Of a stretch of DNA of 64,000 nt, positions 30,693 through 38,991 are shown piece after piece. The first letter of the stretch is position 1, and the number at the start of each line of letters is the position of its first letter. The stretch is taken from NCBI RefSeq assembly GCF_004363095.1, contig NZ_SNYO01000001.1, forward strand, positions 744,001-808,000, given 5' to 3'. The position numbers and the translations under genes are program-made. This DNA comes from Actinomycetospora succinea (GTDB lineage Bacteria > Actinomycetota > Actinomycetes > Mycobacteriales > Pseudonocardiaceae). The notes beneath the pieces are model-generated. The model was given only the letters and a program-made list of their open reading frames with translations. It had not been told where the DNA came from and did no database searches.

Positions 30693-31838
30693 TCAGCCGA
30701 CGCGCTGCGCGACCCAGTCGTGGAACTCGCCGATGTGGTGCTCGCTGGGCACGAGGACGCCGCCGCGGGCGTAGGAGCGCGAGTCCATGGAGACCTGGCA
30801 GCGCTCGCAGGCGTCGAAGTCCTGCACGTTGACGCGGTGGAACAGCTCGACGGACCGGTCGATGTCGGCGCCGGAGTCGACCACCTCGGGCAGGTAGAGC
30901 CAGTCGCAGCGCACCAGCGTCCGCTCCGCGGTGAGCGGGAACATGCGGTGGAACACCACGTGGTCGGGCACGAGGTTGATGAAGACCTGCGGGCGCACCG
31001 TGATGGCGTAGTAGCGCCGGTCCTGGTCGTCGCCGACCCCGGGGATCCGCTCGAGCCCCGCGGACCCGTCGACCGTGAACCCGGCGACGTCCTCGCCGAA
31101 CTCGGCGCCGTGCCCCACGAAGTACTGCGCCGCGAGACCGTTCGCGAACTCCGGCAGCACCTCGGTGAGCTCGGGGTGGATCGTCCCGCAGTGGTAGCAC
31201 TCCATGAAGTTCTCGACGATCTGCTTCCAGTTCGCCTTCACGTCGTACTCGATGCGCCGGCCCAGCTTCAGGTCGGCGACCTGGTAGCCGACGATCGTGT
31301 CCGGCGACCCGAGACGGGCCGTGACGTCGCCGATCACCGTGTCCTCGAACGACGGGGGCTCCTCGGCCAGGCACAGCCACACGTAGCCGAGCCACTCGCG
31401 CACGTGCACCCGGTGCAGGCCGTACTCGACGCGGTCGATGTCGGGCATCTCGCCGATGTTCGGGGCGGAGATCAGCTTGCCGTCCAGCCCGTAGGTCCAC
31501 GCGTGGTACGGGCACTGGAAGGAGCGCCGGACGCTGCCCTTCTCCTCGGTGCAGATCCGGGCGCCGCGGTGGCGGCAGACGTTGAGGTGGGCGTTGACGC
31601 CGCCGTCGCGGCCGCGGGCGACGATCACGCTCTCGCGCCCGATCTGGACGGTCTCGAAGTCGCCGGCCTTCGTCAGGTCGGCGGACAGGACCGCGCAGAA
31701 CCAGCCGGTCTCGAAGATGAGGGCCTGTTCGGCCGCGAAGATCGTGGGATCGGTGTAGTACCGGCCCGGCAGCGTGCCGCGCAGGCTCGCCGGCAGTGCC
31801 GGCGACGCGATCTCCGGTGCGATCTCTCCGGTGGTCAT
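30693..31838 (-). CDS. Rieske oxygenase, glycine-betaine demethylase (GbcA) type
   Basis: 381 residues; ATG 31838 chosen because the N-terminal extension above it is low-complexity, and GAGGAG lies about 10 nt ahead. Rieske cluster: Cys88-x-His90 and Cys109-x2-His112 (CRHRG, CPYHAWTYG). Mononuclear iron: NWKQIVENFMECYHCGTIHP, with His216 and His221. It most probably hydroxylates an N-methyl group of glycine betaine, releasing formaldehyde and dimethylglycine for Dmg. Stachydrine or carnitine demethylases are alternatives; the sarcosine/dimethylglycine neighbours favour betaine. Confidence 0.88.
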   Translation of the reverse strand: MTTGEIAPEIASPALPASLRGTLPGRYYTDPTIFAAEQALIFETGWFCAVLSADLTKAGDFETVQIGRESVIVARGRDGGVNAHLNVCRHRGARICTEEKGSVRRSFQCPYHAWTYGLDGKLISAPNIGEMPDIDRVEYGLHRVHVREWLGYVWLCLAEEPPSFEDTVIGDVTARLGSPDTIVGYQVADLKLGRRIEYDVKANWKQIVENFMECYHCGTIHPELTEVLPEFANGLAAQYFVGHGAEFGEDVAGFTVDGSAGLERIPGVGDDQDRRYYAITVRPQVFINLVPDHVVFHRMFPLTAERTLVRCDWLYLPEVVDSGADIDRSVELFHRVNVQDFDACERCQVSMDSRSYARGGVLVPSEHHIGEFHDWVAQRVG

Positions 31839-31951
31839 GCGAATCGTGCTCCTCGAGGTGCGCCTACGGGGGAGGGGCGTCGTCCGACCGGGGGAACGGC
31901 CGCGACCAGATGTGGGAGCGGGCCGACGGCCTGACGCCGACTCGCCGTTGA

Positions 31952-31987
31952 GTTGCGCGATGAGAAACACGATCCGTCATGCGCAAC
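31952..31987. promoter_or_regulatory. 36-bp inverted-repeat operator, site 1 (oxygenase side)
   Basis: GTTGCGC at 31952-31958 and GCGCAAC at 31981-31987, separated by 22 bp. It is a perfect 7-bp inverted repeat with the same outer span as sites 2 and 3. The inner flanks ATGA and TCAT extend the symmetry. It lies 114 bp before the oxygenase start. IclR binding is inferred. Confidence 0.75.
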
Positions 31988-32111
31988 ACCACGGTCGACG
32001 ACCGCGAGGTCGTGTGTCAAGAGAGCGCGCGGGCGAGTTCGTGCGGGAGTGCGTCACAGCGCCATGTCGAACCGCTCTTGACAAGCAGGTTCACGTCTCC
32101 CACGGTCTTGA

Positions 32112-32147
32112 GTTGCGCATCAGGCATCACGTCTCGTAAAGCGCAAC
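32112..32147. promoter_or_regulatory. 36-bp inverted-repeat operator, site 2 (reductase side)
   Basis: GTTGCGC at 32112-32118 and GCGCAAC at 32141-32147, again with 22 bp between. It lies 67 bp before the reductase ATG, about 29 bp downstream of the plus-strand TTGACA box, so a bound protein would sit over the start of transcription. Confidence 0.75.
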
Positions 32148-32214
32148 GCAACACTCCAGATCGTGGGGTGTCCCGTCGTCGGTCCCTCCCTCTCGCAGCC
32201 CTCCTGGAGGCCGC

Positions 32215-33390
32215 ATGCACACCATCACGATCGTCGGCGGATCGGTCGCCGGCATCCGTTCCGCGGAGGCCCTGCGCACCGCCGGGTTCGACGGCCGGCT
32301 GGTGCTCGTCGGCGACGACGTCCACCGGCCCTACGACCGGCCCCCGCTGTCCAAGGCGTTCCTCGACGGCTCCCTCGACGTCGACGCGATCGGCCTGCTC
32401 GACGCCGACGAGGAGGCTGAGCTCGCCCTCGACCTGCGGCTCGGGGCCACCGCGACCGGTCTCGACCCGGCGGGCGGGCGGGTCGTGCTCGCCGACGGCA
32501 CCGACGTCCCCACCGACGGCGTCGTGATCGCCACCGGGGGCAGCGCCCGCCGGCTGCCCGGGACCGCCGGGGTGGAGGGCGTGCACACCCTCCGCACGCT
32601 CGACGACGCCCTGGCGCTGCGCCGGGAGCTGCGGGACGGCTCGCCGCGCGTCGCCGTCGTCGGCGGCGGGTTCATCGGGGCCGAGGTCGCCTCGACCTGC
32701 CGCGCGATGGGCCTCGAGGTGACGGTGCTGGACGGCCTGCCGCTGCCGATGGCGCCGGTCCTCGGCCCGAGCATCGCCCGCAGCTGCGTCGACCTGCACG
32801 CGGAGCACGGCACGGACCTGCGCGCGGGCGCCACCGTGGCGGGCCTCGCCACCGTCCCCAGCGACGACGCGCGCCGCGTCGTCGGCGTCGAGCTCGGCGA
32901 CGGCACCACCGTCAAGGCGGACGTCGTGGTCGTCGGGATCGGCATCACCCCGAACACCGGCTGGCTGGACGGCTCCGGGCTGCCGCTCGACAACGGGGTG
33001 TGCACCGACGCCGGGATGGTCACGGCCCTGCCGAACGTGGTGGCCGTGGGCGACGTGGCCCGGTCCGGCGCGCGCCGCCACGAGCACTGGACCAGCGCGG
33101 GCGAGCAGGCGGCCGTCGCCGCCGCCAACCTGCTGTCCGCGACCTCCGAGGCGACCTTCCGGCCCAGTGGCTACGTGTGGTCGGAGCAGTACGGGCGCAT
33201 GCTCCAGCTCGCCGGTCACCCGTCCGCGCACGACCGCGTCGACGTCGTCGACGGCGAGCCCGGCGACGGGCGCTTCGTCGCGCGCTACGTGGACGACGCG
33301 GGCGTCACCACCGGCGTCTTCGCGATGGCGAACCCGCGCGGGTTCGGCCGCCTGCGCCGCAGCGAGCTCGGCCGCCCGCAGGCCGCCTGA
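32215..33390 (+). CDS. FAD-dependent ferredoxin reductase of the betaine oxygenase system
   Basis: 391 residues. FAD site ITIVGGSVAGIRSAEALRTAG (N-terminal part), PYDRPPLSKAFLDG, NAD site VAVVGGGFIGAEVAST (about 142-157) and VVAVGDVARS before the C-terminal domain. This is the rubredoxin/putidaredoxin-reductase type, unlike the FNR-type fused reductase GbcB of pseudomonads. It would pass electrons from NAD(P)H to the Rieske ferredoxin 1.7 kb away. It is divergent from the oxygenase and preceded by operator site 2. Confidence 0.92.
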   Translation: MHTITIVGGSVAGIRSAEALRTAGFDGRLVLVGDDVHRPYDRPPLSKAFLDGSLDVDAIGLLDADEEAELALDLRLGATATGLDPAGGRVVLADGTDVPTDGVVIATGGSARRLPGTAGVEGVHTLRTLDDALALRRELRDGSPRVAVVGGGFIGAEVASTCRAMGLEVTVLDGLPLPMAPVLGPSIARSCVDLHAEHGTDLRAGATVAGLATVPSDDARRVVGVELGDGTTVKADVVVVGIGITPNTGWLDGSGLPLDNGVCTDAGMVTALPNVVAVGDVARSGARRHEHWTSAGEQAAVAAANLLSATSEATFRPSGYVWSEQYGRMLQLAGHPSAHDRVDVVDGEPGDGRFVARYVDDAGVTTGVFAMANPRGFGRLRRSELGRPQAA

Positions 33391-33398
33391 GCGGCGCG

Positions 33399-34841
33399 TC
33401 AGTCCCGCGGCTGCTCGAGGGGCACCCCGTCCTCCGAGAGCGCAGGGGGCGGCAGGTCCGCGCTCGAGGTCAGCGGCGCGGCACCCGGTAGCGGGCGTCC
33501 CGCGGACTCGGTCAGGAACAGCACGCTGACCACTCCGATGACGCCCGCGGCGACCAGGTAGTAGCCGGGCCAGTCGAGGTTGCCGGTCGCCGTCGTCGCG
33601 GCGGCGATGACGGTCGGCGCCGTGCCCGCGAACAGGGAGACGGCCACGTTGAACGTCAGCGCGAGGCCCCCGTAGCGCACGAGGGTCGGGAACAGCGCGG
33701 GCAGCGTGGACGGCGCGACGGCCGCGAAGCAGACCAGGCACGCGCCGATGAGCGCGAGGCCGCCGAGCTGGCCGAGCAGGCCCTGGCGCAGGAGCCAGAC
33801 CGCCGGCAGGCCGCCGAGCACGAGCGCCACGCTGCCCGCCATCAGCACGGGACGGCGCCCGACGCGGTCGGACAGGCGGCCCAGCGACGTGACCACCAGC
33901 AGCATCGCCACCATGACGACCACCTGCAGGGCCGTGGACGTCGCCTTCTCGGTGCCCGTCTCGCCGTGCTCGCCGAGCGTGCTGGTCAGGTAGATGGGGA
34001 TGTAGTTGGTCAGCACGTAGTTGGTGATGTTCCAGGCGACGACGAGGCCGCCGGCGACCACGAGCGCGCGCCGGTAGCGGACCCAGAGGATCTGCAGGGC
34101 ACGGCGCAGCGGCATCGTCGCCAGCGCGGGGGAGCGCTCCATGAGCTGCCGGAATGCGGGGGTGTCCTCGAGGCGCAGCCGCAGGTAGATGCCGACGACG
34201 CCCAGCGGCAGCGCGAGCATGAACGGCAGGCGCCAGCCCCAGGTCAGCAGGTCCTCGTCGGGCAACAGGGCGATCAGCGTCGCGCTGATCCCGGCGCCGA
34301 GCGTGTAGCCGGTGAGGGTGCCGAACTCGAGCCAGCTCCCGAAGAACCCGCGCCGCCGGTCCGGCGCGTACTCGGCGATCATCGTCAGCGCGCCCGTGTA
34401 CTCGCCGCCTGCCGAGAAGCCCTGCAGCATCCGCATGACGAGCACGAGGATCGGCGCGGCCGCCCCGATCGCCCCGTGGCTCGGGACGAGGCCGAGCAGG
34501 ACGGTCGCCAGCGCCATCAGCAGGACGGTCACCGACAGCACCCTGGTGCGCCCGATGCGGTCGCCGAGGGGGCCGAAGAACAGCCCGCCGAGGGGGCGCA
34601 CGAGGAACGCCGCGGCGAAGGCGCCGAGCGTGTACACGGCCGCCCAGGGACCCGCGTCGGGGAAGAACACCCTGGTCAGGACCGCGCCGGCCAGGTACGA
34701 GTAGATCCCGAAGTCGTACCATTCGGCGACGTTCCCGATGGCCGCCGCGGCGGTCGCCCGGCGCACCGTGTGCTCGCCCTCGATCGCCCGGGGCGCGCCG
34801 CCGCGCCGCCGCGGCCCTCGCGGCTGCGCGTGCTCGGCCAT
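33399..34841 (-). CDS. MHS-family MFS transporter, ProP-like
   Basis: 480 residues with 12 predicted membrane helices. Opening IGNVAEWYDFGIYSYLAG and LVRPLGGLFFGPLGDRIGRTRVL are hallmarks of the metabolite:H+ symporter (MHS) family that includes ProP. FSAGGEYTGA and WLEFGTLTGY follow. GGGAG is 7 nt before the ATG. Located between the reductase and ferredoxin genes, it probably imports betaine or a related quaternary amine. Confidence 0.9.
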   Translation of the reverse strand: MAEHAQPRGPRRRGGAPRAIEGEHTVRRATAAAAIGNVAEWYDFGIYSYLAGAVLTRVFFPDAGPWAAVYTLGAFAAAFLVRPLGGLFFGPLGDRIGRTRVLSVTVLLMALATVLLGLVPSHGAIGAAAPILVLVMRMLQGFSAGGEYTGALTMIAEYAPDRRRGFFGSWLEFGTLTGYTLGAGISATLIALLPDEDLLTWGWRLPFMLALPLGVVGIYLRLRLEDTPAFRQLMERSPALATMPLRRALQILWVRYRRALVVAGGLVVAWNITNYVLTNYIPIYLTSTLGEHGETGTEKATSTALQVVVMVAMLLVVTSLGRLSDRVGRRPVLMAGSVALVLGGLPAVWLLRQGLLGQLGGLALIGACLVCFAAVAPSTLPALFPTLVRYGGLALTFNVAVSLFAGTAPTVIAAATTATGNLDWPGYYLVAAGVIGVVSVLFLTESAGRPLPGAAPLTSSADLPPPALSEDGVPLEQPRD

Positions 34842-34964
34842 GTGATCACTCCCGGAGCCGGCGGCGGTGGCGGGCTCGTCTCGCCGGGGAGTGTGGCATC
34901 CCGACGGCGCCGTCAGCCTCGTGCTGCTGACATATGAGACGTGTATCAGTCTCGGTCTATTGCT

Positions 34965-34984
34965 GCAACGTAAATCTTCGTTGC
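34965..34984. promoter_or_regulatory. GCAACG/CGTTGC inverted repeat upstream of ferredoxin
   Basis: GCAACG-TAAATCTT-CGTTGC, a 6-bp inverted repeat with an 8-bp AT-rich centre, lies in the divergent spacer between the transporter and ferredoxin genes. The arms resemble half of the 36-bp sites but in reversed order. It may be an extra IclR contact or the transporter-side operator. Confidence 0.4.
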
Positions 34985-35032
34985 GGGTGGTCGCACCCCT
35001 TGACGGCGCGATTCACAAGCTTCAGGCTCTGT

Positions 35033-35068
35033 GTTGCGGATGACAGGACTCGATGCGCATAGCGCAAC
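35033..35068. promoter_or_regulatory. 36-bp inverted-repeat operator, site 3 (ferredoxin)
   Basis: GTTGCGG at 35033-35039 and GCGCAAC at 35062-35068, 22 bp apart. It has the same geometry as sites 1 and 2 with one mismatch in the left arm. It ends 10 bp before the ferredoxin ATG and partly overlaps the ribosome site AGGAG, so it could block both transcription and early elongation. Confidence 0.72.
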
Positions 35069-35078
35069 AGGAGCCAGA

Positions 35079-35414
35079 ATGATCTACGTGGGCGAGCTGT
35101 CCGACATCCCCGTCGGGGAGTCGGTCCGGGTGCAGGGCTCGGTGGCCATCGCGGTCTTCAACGCGGACGGCGAGCTCTACGCCATCGACGACACGTGCAC
35201 GCACCAGGACGCGTCGCTGTCCGACGGGTGGCTCGAGGGGTGCGCGGTCGAGTGCCCGCTGCACGCCGCGTGCTTCGACCTGCGCACCGGGCAGCCCAGC
35301 GGTCCGCCGGCGAAGAAGCCGGTGCGGACCCACCGGGTCGCCGTCGAGGACGGCCTCGTCTACGTCGAGGAGACCGTGCGCGTCGAGGCGCGGGCGCTCG
35401 CCGGGGTCGAGTGA
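35079..35414 (+). CDS. Rieske ferredoxin
   Basis: 111 residues from ATG 35079 (AGGAG 8 nt upstream). The Rieske pattern is CTHQDASL (Cys-x-His) and CPLHAACFD (Cys-x2-His) about 17 residues later, as in BphF-type soluble ferredoxins. It should carry electrons from the FAD reductase to the Rieske oxygenase, completing a three-component system. Nothing suggests membrane attachment. Its stop is 1 nt from the end of the convergent ppk2. Confidence 0.92.
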   Translation: MIYVGELSDIPVGESVRVQGSVAIAVFNADGELYAIDDTCTHQDASLSDGWLEGCAVECPLHAACFDLRTGQPSGPPAKKPVRTHRVAVEDGLVYVEETVRVEARALAGVE

Positions 35415-35415
35415 C

Positions 35416-36375
35416 TCAGTCCCGGCGGGGCTTCGGGCTCATCGCCAGCGGCGGCGGGGCGGCGGCGTGGCCGTCCTCCCCGTGCTCGAACAGCGAGGCC
35501 GCCGGCCCGACGACGAACGGGTCGGGCGTGCCGACGACCTCGTGGTTCTTCTCGGGGTAGTCGAACCGCGAGAGCACGTGGCGCATCGCCTCGAGCCGGG
35601 CGCGCTTCTTGTCGTTGCTCTTGACGACGGTCCACGGCGCGTCGGCGGTGTCGGTGTAGAAGAACATCGCCTCCTTGGCGGCGGTGTACTCGTCCCACCG
35701 GCCGAGCGAGGCGATGTCGGTGGGGCTGAGCTTCCAGCGCCGGACCGGGTCGACCTGGCGGATGAGGAAGCGCGTGCGCTGCTCGTTGCGCGACACCGAG
35801 AACCAGAACTTGACCAGGTGGATGCCGCTGCGCACGAGCATCCGCTCGAGGTCGGGCGCCGAGCGCATGAACTCCATGTACTCGCGGGCCTCGGTGTAGC
35901 CCATGACCCGCTCGACGCCGGCGCGGTTGTACCAGCTGCGGTCGAACAGGACGATCTCGCCGGCCGCGGGCAGGTGCTCGACGTAGCGCTGGAAGTACCA
36001 CTGCCCGCGCTCGCGCTCGCTGGGCTTCTCGAGCGCCACGATCCGCGCACCCCGCGGGTTGAGGTGCTCCATGAAGCGCTTGATCGTGCCGCCCTTGCCC
36101 GCGGCGTCCCGGCCCTCGAAGAGCACGACGATCTTGCTGCCCGAGTCCCGCGCCCAGCTCTGGAGCTTCAGCAGCTCGATCTGGAGCAGGCGCTTCTGCT
36201 CCTCGTACTCCTCGCGCGGCATCCGCTCGGCGTACGGGTAGCCCTCGCGCCACGTGTCGACCGGCAGGCCGTCGGCGCCCACGAGCAACGGGTCGTCGTC
36301 ACCGTGGTCCTCGACGGACGCCCCGTCGATGTCGAGCTCGTCGGGGGTCTGGGGAGCGTGGGCGTCGTCGGTCAT
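35416..36375 (-). CDS. ppk2: polyphosphate kinase 2
   Basis: 319 residues from ATG 36375. One PPK2 domain: Walker A GRDAAGKGGTIKRF, then ARIVALEKPSERERGQWYFQRYVEHLP, Walker B LFDRSWYNRAGVERVMGY, and IASLGRWDEYTAAKEAMF. An acidic N-terminal 50 residues precedes it. PPK2 enzymes transfer phosphate between polyphosphate and nucleotides; ADP or GDP phosphorylation is likely for this single-domain type. The ppk1 gene is 21 kb away on the same strand. Confidence 0.94.
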   Translation of the reverse strand: MTDDAHAPQTPDELDIDGASVEDHGDDDPLLVGADGLPVDTWREGYPYAERMPREEYEEQKRLLQIELLKLQSWARDSGSKIVVLFEGRDAAGKGGTIKRFMEHLNPRGARIVALEKPSERERGQWYFQRYVEHLPAAGEIVLFDRSWYNRAGVERVMGYTEAREYMEFMRSAPDLERMLVRSGIHLVKFWFSVSRNEQRTRFLIRQVDPVRRWKLSPTDIASLGRWDEYTAAKEAMFFYTDTADAPWTVVKSNDKKRARLEAMRHVLSRFDYPEKNHEVVGTPDPFVVGPAASLFEHGEDGHAAAPPPLAMSPKPRRD

Positions 36376-36484
36376 CGGCGCATCGTCGCTGCGTCGGGTG
36401 GCGTGCGGGTGAACACGAGCCCCTGCTGTGCGGCGTCCCACGCTCCTCGGTCGGCCGCGAGGCGGGCGACTCTCCGGTGGACAT

Positions 36485-36501
36485 GCTTCGGTTTCCGAAG
36501 C
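36485..36501 (-). terminator. hairpin downstream of the MFS/ligI genes
   Basis: GCTTCGG-TTT-CCGAAGC, a 7-bp perfect stem with 3-nt loop, about 86 bp after the MFS stop on the minus strand. It lies in the 212-bp gap before ppk2. A terminator for the MFS-ligI unit is likely; no T-run. Confidence 0.5.
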
Positions 36502-36587
36502 GTTTGCCCGAGAGCGAGGACGTCCGCTGGTGAGCGCGACCCTGCCGGGCCATCGCCGGGACCTGGCGTCGAGTCGACCGGCGTGGT

Positions 36588-37958
36588 TCAGGCCCCCACG
36601 GGGTTCGGCGGCGCGACCGCGGGCGTGCGCAGCTTGGTCCGCGGCCCGAACAGGGCCACGACGACCGCGCCGACGACCCACGTCGCGGCGATGAAGACGA
36701 AGACCGCCTGGTAGCCGCTTCCGGTGTAGAGCGCGGCGATGATCAGCGGCCCGGCGGCGTTCGACAGGCGCCCGACGCCGTAGGAGATGCCCGTACCGAG
36801 CGAGCGGGTCCGCGTGTCGAACAGCTCGGGGGAGTAGGCGTAGGCCAGCGCGGTGTAGCCGCGCTCGACGAGGTTGACGAGGAAGCCGAAGACGACGATC
36901 AGCACCGGGTCGAACGTCAGCCCGTAGAAGAGGCCGCACACGCCGATCACCGCGCCGAAGACGACCAGGCACCACTTGCGCTCGAAGCGGTCGGTGACCG
37001 CGGCGGCGAGCAGGCAGCCCAGCGGGGCGCCGATGGTGGTGAGGGCGACGTAGAAGATGGAGTTCTCGACGCTGAAGCCCTGCTTGGCGAGCAGGGTCGG
37101 CGCCCAGCTCGAGTAGCCGAAGAACCCGATGGTCTGTGTGACCCAGAGGACGCAGAGCAGCAGGGTCGGCAGCAGTACCCGGCGACGCAGGAGCACGCGC
37201 CACCACGCGGCGGAGGCCTCGGTCGTGTCCGGGGCGACCAGCGCCGGCGCGGGCTCCGGCAGCGGGCCCTTCTCGGCGGCCACCGACTCCTCGATCTCGC
37301 GCAGCACGGCGTCGGCGCGCTCGTGCTCGCCGCGGTTCTCCAGCCAGCGCGGCGACTCCTTGAGCCGGCGCAGGAAGAACACGAAGAACAGGCCGAGCGC
37401 GCCCCACAGGTAGACCAGGCGCCACGACCAGTCCGAGAGCGGGACGACGAAGCTCGCGATGAGGCTGGTCGCAGGCGTGCCGCAGATGCCGATCGCGATC
37501 GCGTACGCCTGGTACTTGCCGCGGCGCGCGGCCGGGAAGAGCTCGCTGACGTAGATGACCGCGACGACCGTCATCGCCGAGAGCCCGGCCGAGGTCAGGA
37601 AGCGGAAGACGCCGAGCGACACGACGTCCCACGAGAACACCGACGCCAGCGAGAAGACGCCGAAGAAGAGCACCGTGGCGGTGAGGGCGGGCTTGCGCCC
37701 GACGCGGTCGGCGAGCGCCCCCGCGATGATCGACCCGAGGAACATGCCGACGAAGGACGTCGAGGTCACGTAGGCGACCTGGTCGACCGTCACGCCCCAC
37801 AGCTTGAGCAGGCGGGGCGCGGTGACGGCGAAGGTGTTGATGTCGGCGAACTCGAAGAAGTACGCGAACGACACCGCGACGAGCGTGACGATGTGGAACC
37901 GCCCGATGGGCAGGCGGTCGAGGCGTTGCTGGGCGTTCGGTGCCGTGGCTGCGGTCAT
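36588..37958 (-). CDS. MFS transporter linked to PDC catabolism
   Basis: 456 residues, 12 membrane helices. Loop motif GALADRVGRKPAL, and helix 1 contains FAYFFEFADINTFAVTAP with an acidic residue typical of aromatic-acid and sugar:H+ symporters. A central cytoplasmic loop (about 200-245) separates the halves. Its ATG overlaps the ligI stop (ATGA), so it probably imports the aromatic acid or pyrone dicarboxylate that LigI uses. Confidence 0.88.
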   Translation of the reverse strand: MTAATAPNAQQRLDRLPIGRFHIVTLVAVSFAYFFEFADINTFAVTAPRLLKLWGVTVDQVAYVTSTSFVGMFLGSIIAGALADRVGRKPALTATVLFFGVFSLASVFSWDVVSLGVFRFLTSAGLSAMTVVAVIYVSELFPAARRGKYQAYAIAIGICGTPATSLIASFVVPLSDWSWRLVYLWGALGLFFVFFLRRLKESPRWLENRGEHERADAVLREIEESVAAEKGPLPEPAPALVAPDTTEASAAWWRVLLRRRVLLPTLLLCVLWVTQTIGFFGYSSWAPTLLAKQGFSVENSIFYVALTTIGAPLGCLLAAAVTDRFERKWCLVVFGAVIGVCGLFYGLTFDPVLIVVFGFLVNLVERGYTALAYAYSPELFDTRTRSLGTGISYGVGRLSNAAGPLIIAALYTGSGYQAVFVFIAATWVVGAVVVALFGPRTKLRTPAVAPPNPVGA

Positions 37959-38878
37959 CGGGCCGCCTCCGTCTCCTCGCGCCAGTACAGGCGCATCGGG
38001 TTGTCGACGAGGAGCCGCTGCCGGTCCTCGGGCGTGGGTGCGACGTGGCGGACGTGGTCGACCAGCAGCCCGTCGTCGGGCATGTGGTCGGTGAGGTTGG
38101 GGTGGGGCCAGTCGGTGCCCCAGAGCACGCGGTCGCCGACCTCGGCGACCACGCGGCGGGCGAACGGCACGACGTCGGCGTAGGCGTGCCGCTCGCCGTC
38201 GACCGCGGGGGGACCGGTGACGCTGAGGCGCTCCGGACAGCTGACCTTGACCCACACGTCGTGGCGGTCGACGAAGCGCAGGAACCGGTCGAACCCGGGG
38301 CCGTCGGCGTCGCGGGTGACGTCCGGGCGGCCCATGTGGTCGACCACCACCGGCACCGGCAGGCGCCCGAAGAAGTCCTCGAGGTCGGGCAGGTCGGCCG
38401 CCTCGAAGTAGACGACGACGTGCCAGCCCAGGGGCGCGATCCGCTCCGCGACCGCGGCGAGCTCGTCGGTGGGGACGGCGTCGACGAGGCGCTTGACGAA
38501 GTTGAAGCGCAGGCCCCGGACGCCGGCCCGGTCGAGGGTGGCGAGCTCGTCGTCGGTGACGTCGCCGCGCACGGCCGCCACGCCGCGCGCCCGCCCATTG
38601 GCGGCGTCGAGGGCGTCGACGAGCGCGCGGTTGTCGGTGCCGTGGCAGGTGGCCTGCACGATCACCTGCCGGGCGACGCCGAGGTGGTCGCGCAGCGCGA
38701 AGAGCTGCTCGCGGCCGGCGTCGGTGGGCGTGTACTTGCGCTCGGGGGCGAACGGGAAGCGCTCGGCCGGCCCGAAGACGTGGCAGTGGGCGTCGACCGT
38801 GCCCGGCGGCAGGGCCACGGTGGGCGTCGAGGGCGACGGGTCCCAGGTCAGCCACCCGGCCGTGGGGGTGAAGACCAC
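37955..38878 (-). CDS. ligI: 2-pyrone-4,6-dicarboxylate hydrolase
   Basis: 307 residues, close to Sphingomonas LigI along its length. Signatures: VDAHCHVFGPAERFPFAPERKYTP (leading His-x-His), VIVQATCHGTDNRA, RGLRFNFVKRLVD, VVVDHMGRPD, WVKVSCPERLS and LWGTDWPHPN with the catalytic Asp. It opens 2-pyrone-4,6-dicarboxylate to 4-oxalomesaconate, as in protocatechuate 4,5-cleavage and gallate pathways, and family members are metal-independent. The first gene of a minus-strand unit with the MFS transporter, divergent from a GntR regulator. Confidence 0.95.
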   Translation of the reverse strand: MVFTPTAGWLTWDPSPSTPTVALPPGTVDAHCHVFGPAERFPFAPERKYTPTDAGREQLFALRDHLGVARQVIVQATCHGTDNRALVDALDAANGRARGVAAVRGDVTDDELATLDRAGVRGLRFNFVKRLVDAVPTDELAAVAERIAPLGWHVVVYFEAADLPDLEDFFGRLPVPVVVDHMGRPDVTRDADGPGFDRFLRFVDRHDVWVKVSCPERLSVTGPPAVDGERHAYADVVPFARRVVAEVGDRVLWGTDWPHPNLTDHMPDDGLLVDHVRHVAPTPEDRQRLLVDNPMRLYWREETEAAR

Positions 38879-38947
38879 GGCGTCCTCCCGTCGTCGGTGC
38901 CGGTCGTCGGGGAGTGAGCTTTCACCGTCACCAGGATCGGCGCAAGG

Positions 38948-38959
38948 ATTGTCAACAAT
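38948..38959. promoter_or_regulatory. GntR operator 1, ligI/regulator spacer
   Basis: ATTGT-CA-ACAAT, a palindrome with 2-bp centre, in the 113-bp spacer between ligI and the GntR gene. The same arms recur ahead of ligK. A -10-like TAAGAT (38980-38985) lies 6 nt before the regulator GTG, suggesting a leaderless transcript. Confidence 0.75.
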
Positions 38960-38991
38960 TTCGTCCGCCTTCTCGGTGCTAAGATCGGCGC

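Larger units (their letters stand above)
31839..32214. promoter_or_regulatory. divergent promoter region of oxygenase and reductase
   Basis: 376 bp without a gene. TGTCAAGAG (32015-32023) and CTCTTGACA (32075-32083) are an inverted pair, each giving a TTGACA -35 box, one per strand. Downstream of each, on the way to its gene, lies one 36-bp GTTGCGC-N22-GCGCAAC repeat. No convincing -10 boxes. The symmetric layout suggests two divergent promoters each closed by its own operator. Confidence 0.65.

Noticed and set aside
36376..36587. A gene in the spacer between ppk2 and the MFS transporter
   Set aside because: Only short low-complexity frames occur; the recognisable content is one terminator-like hairpin.
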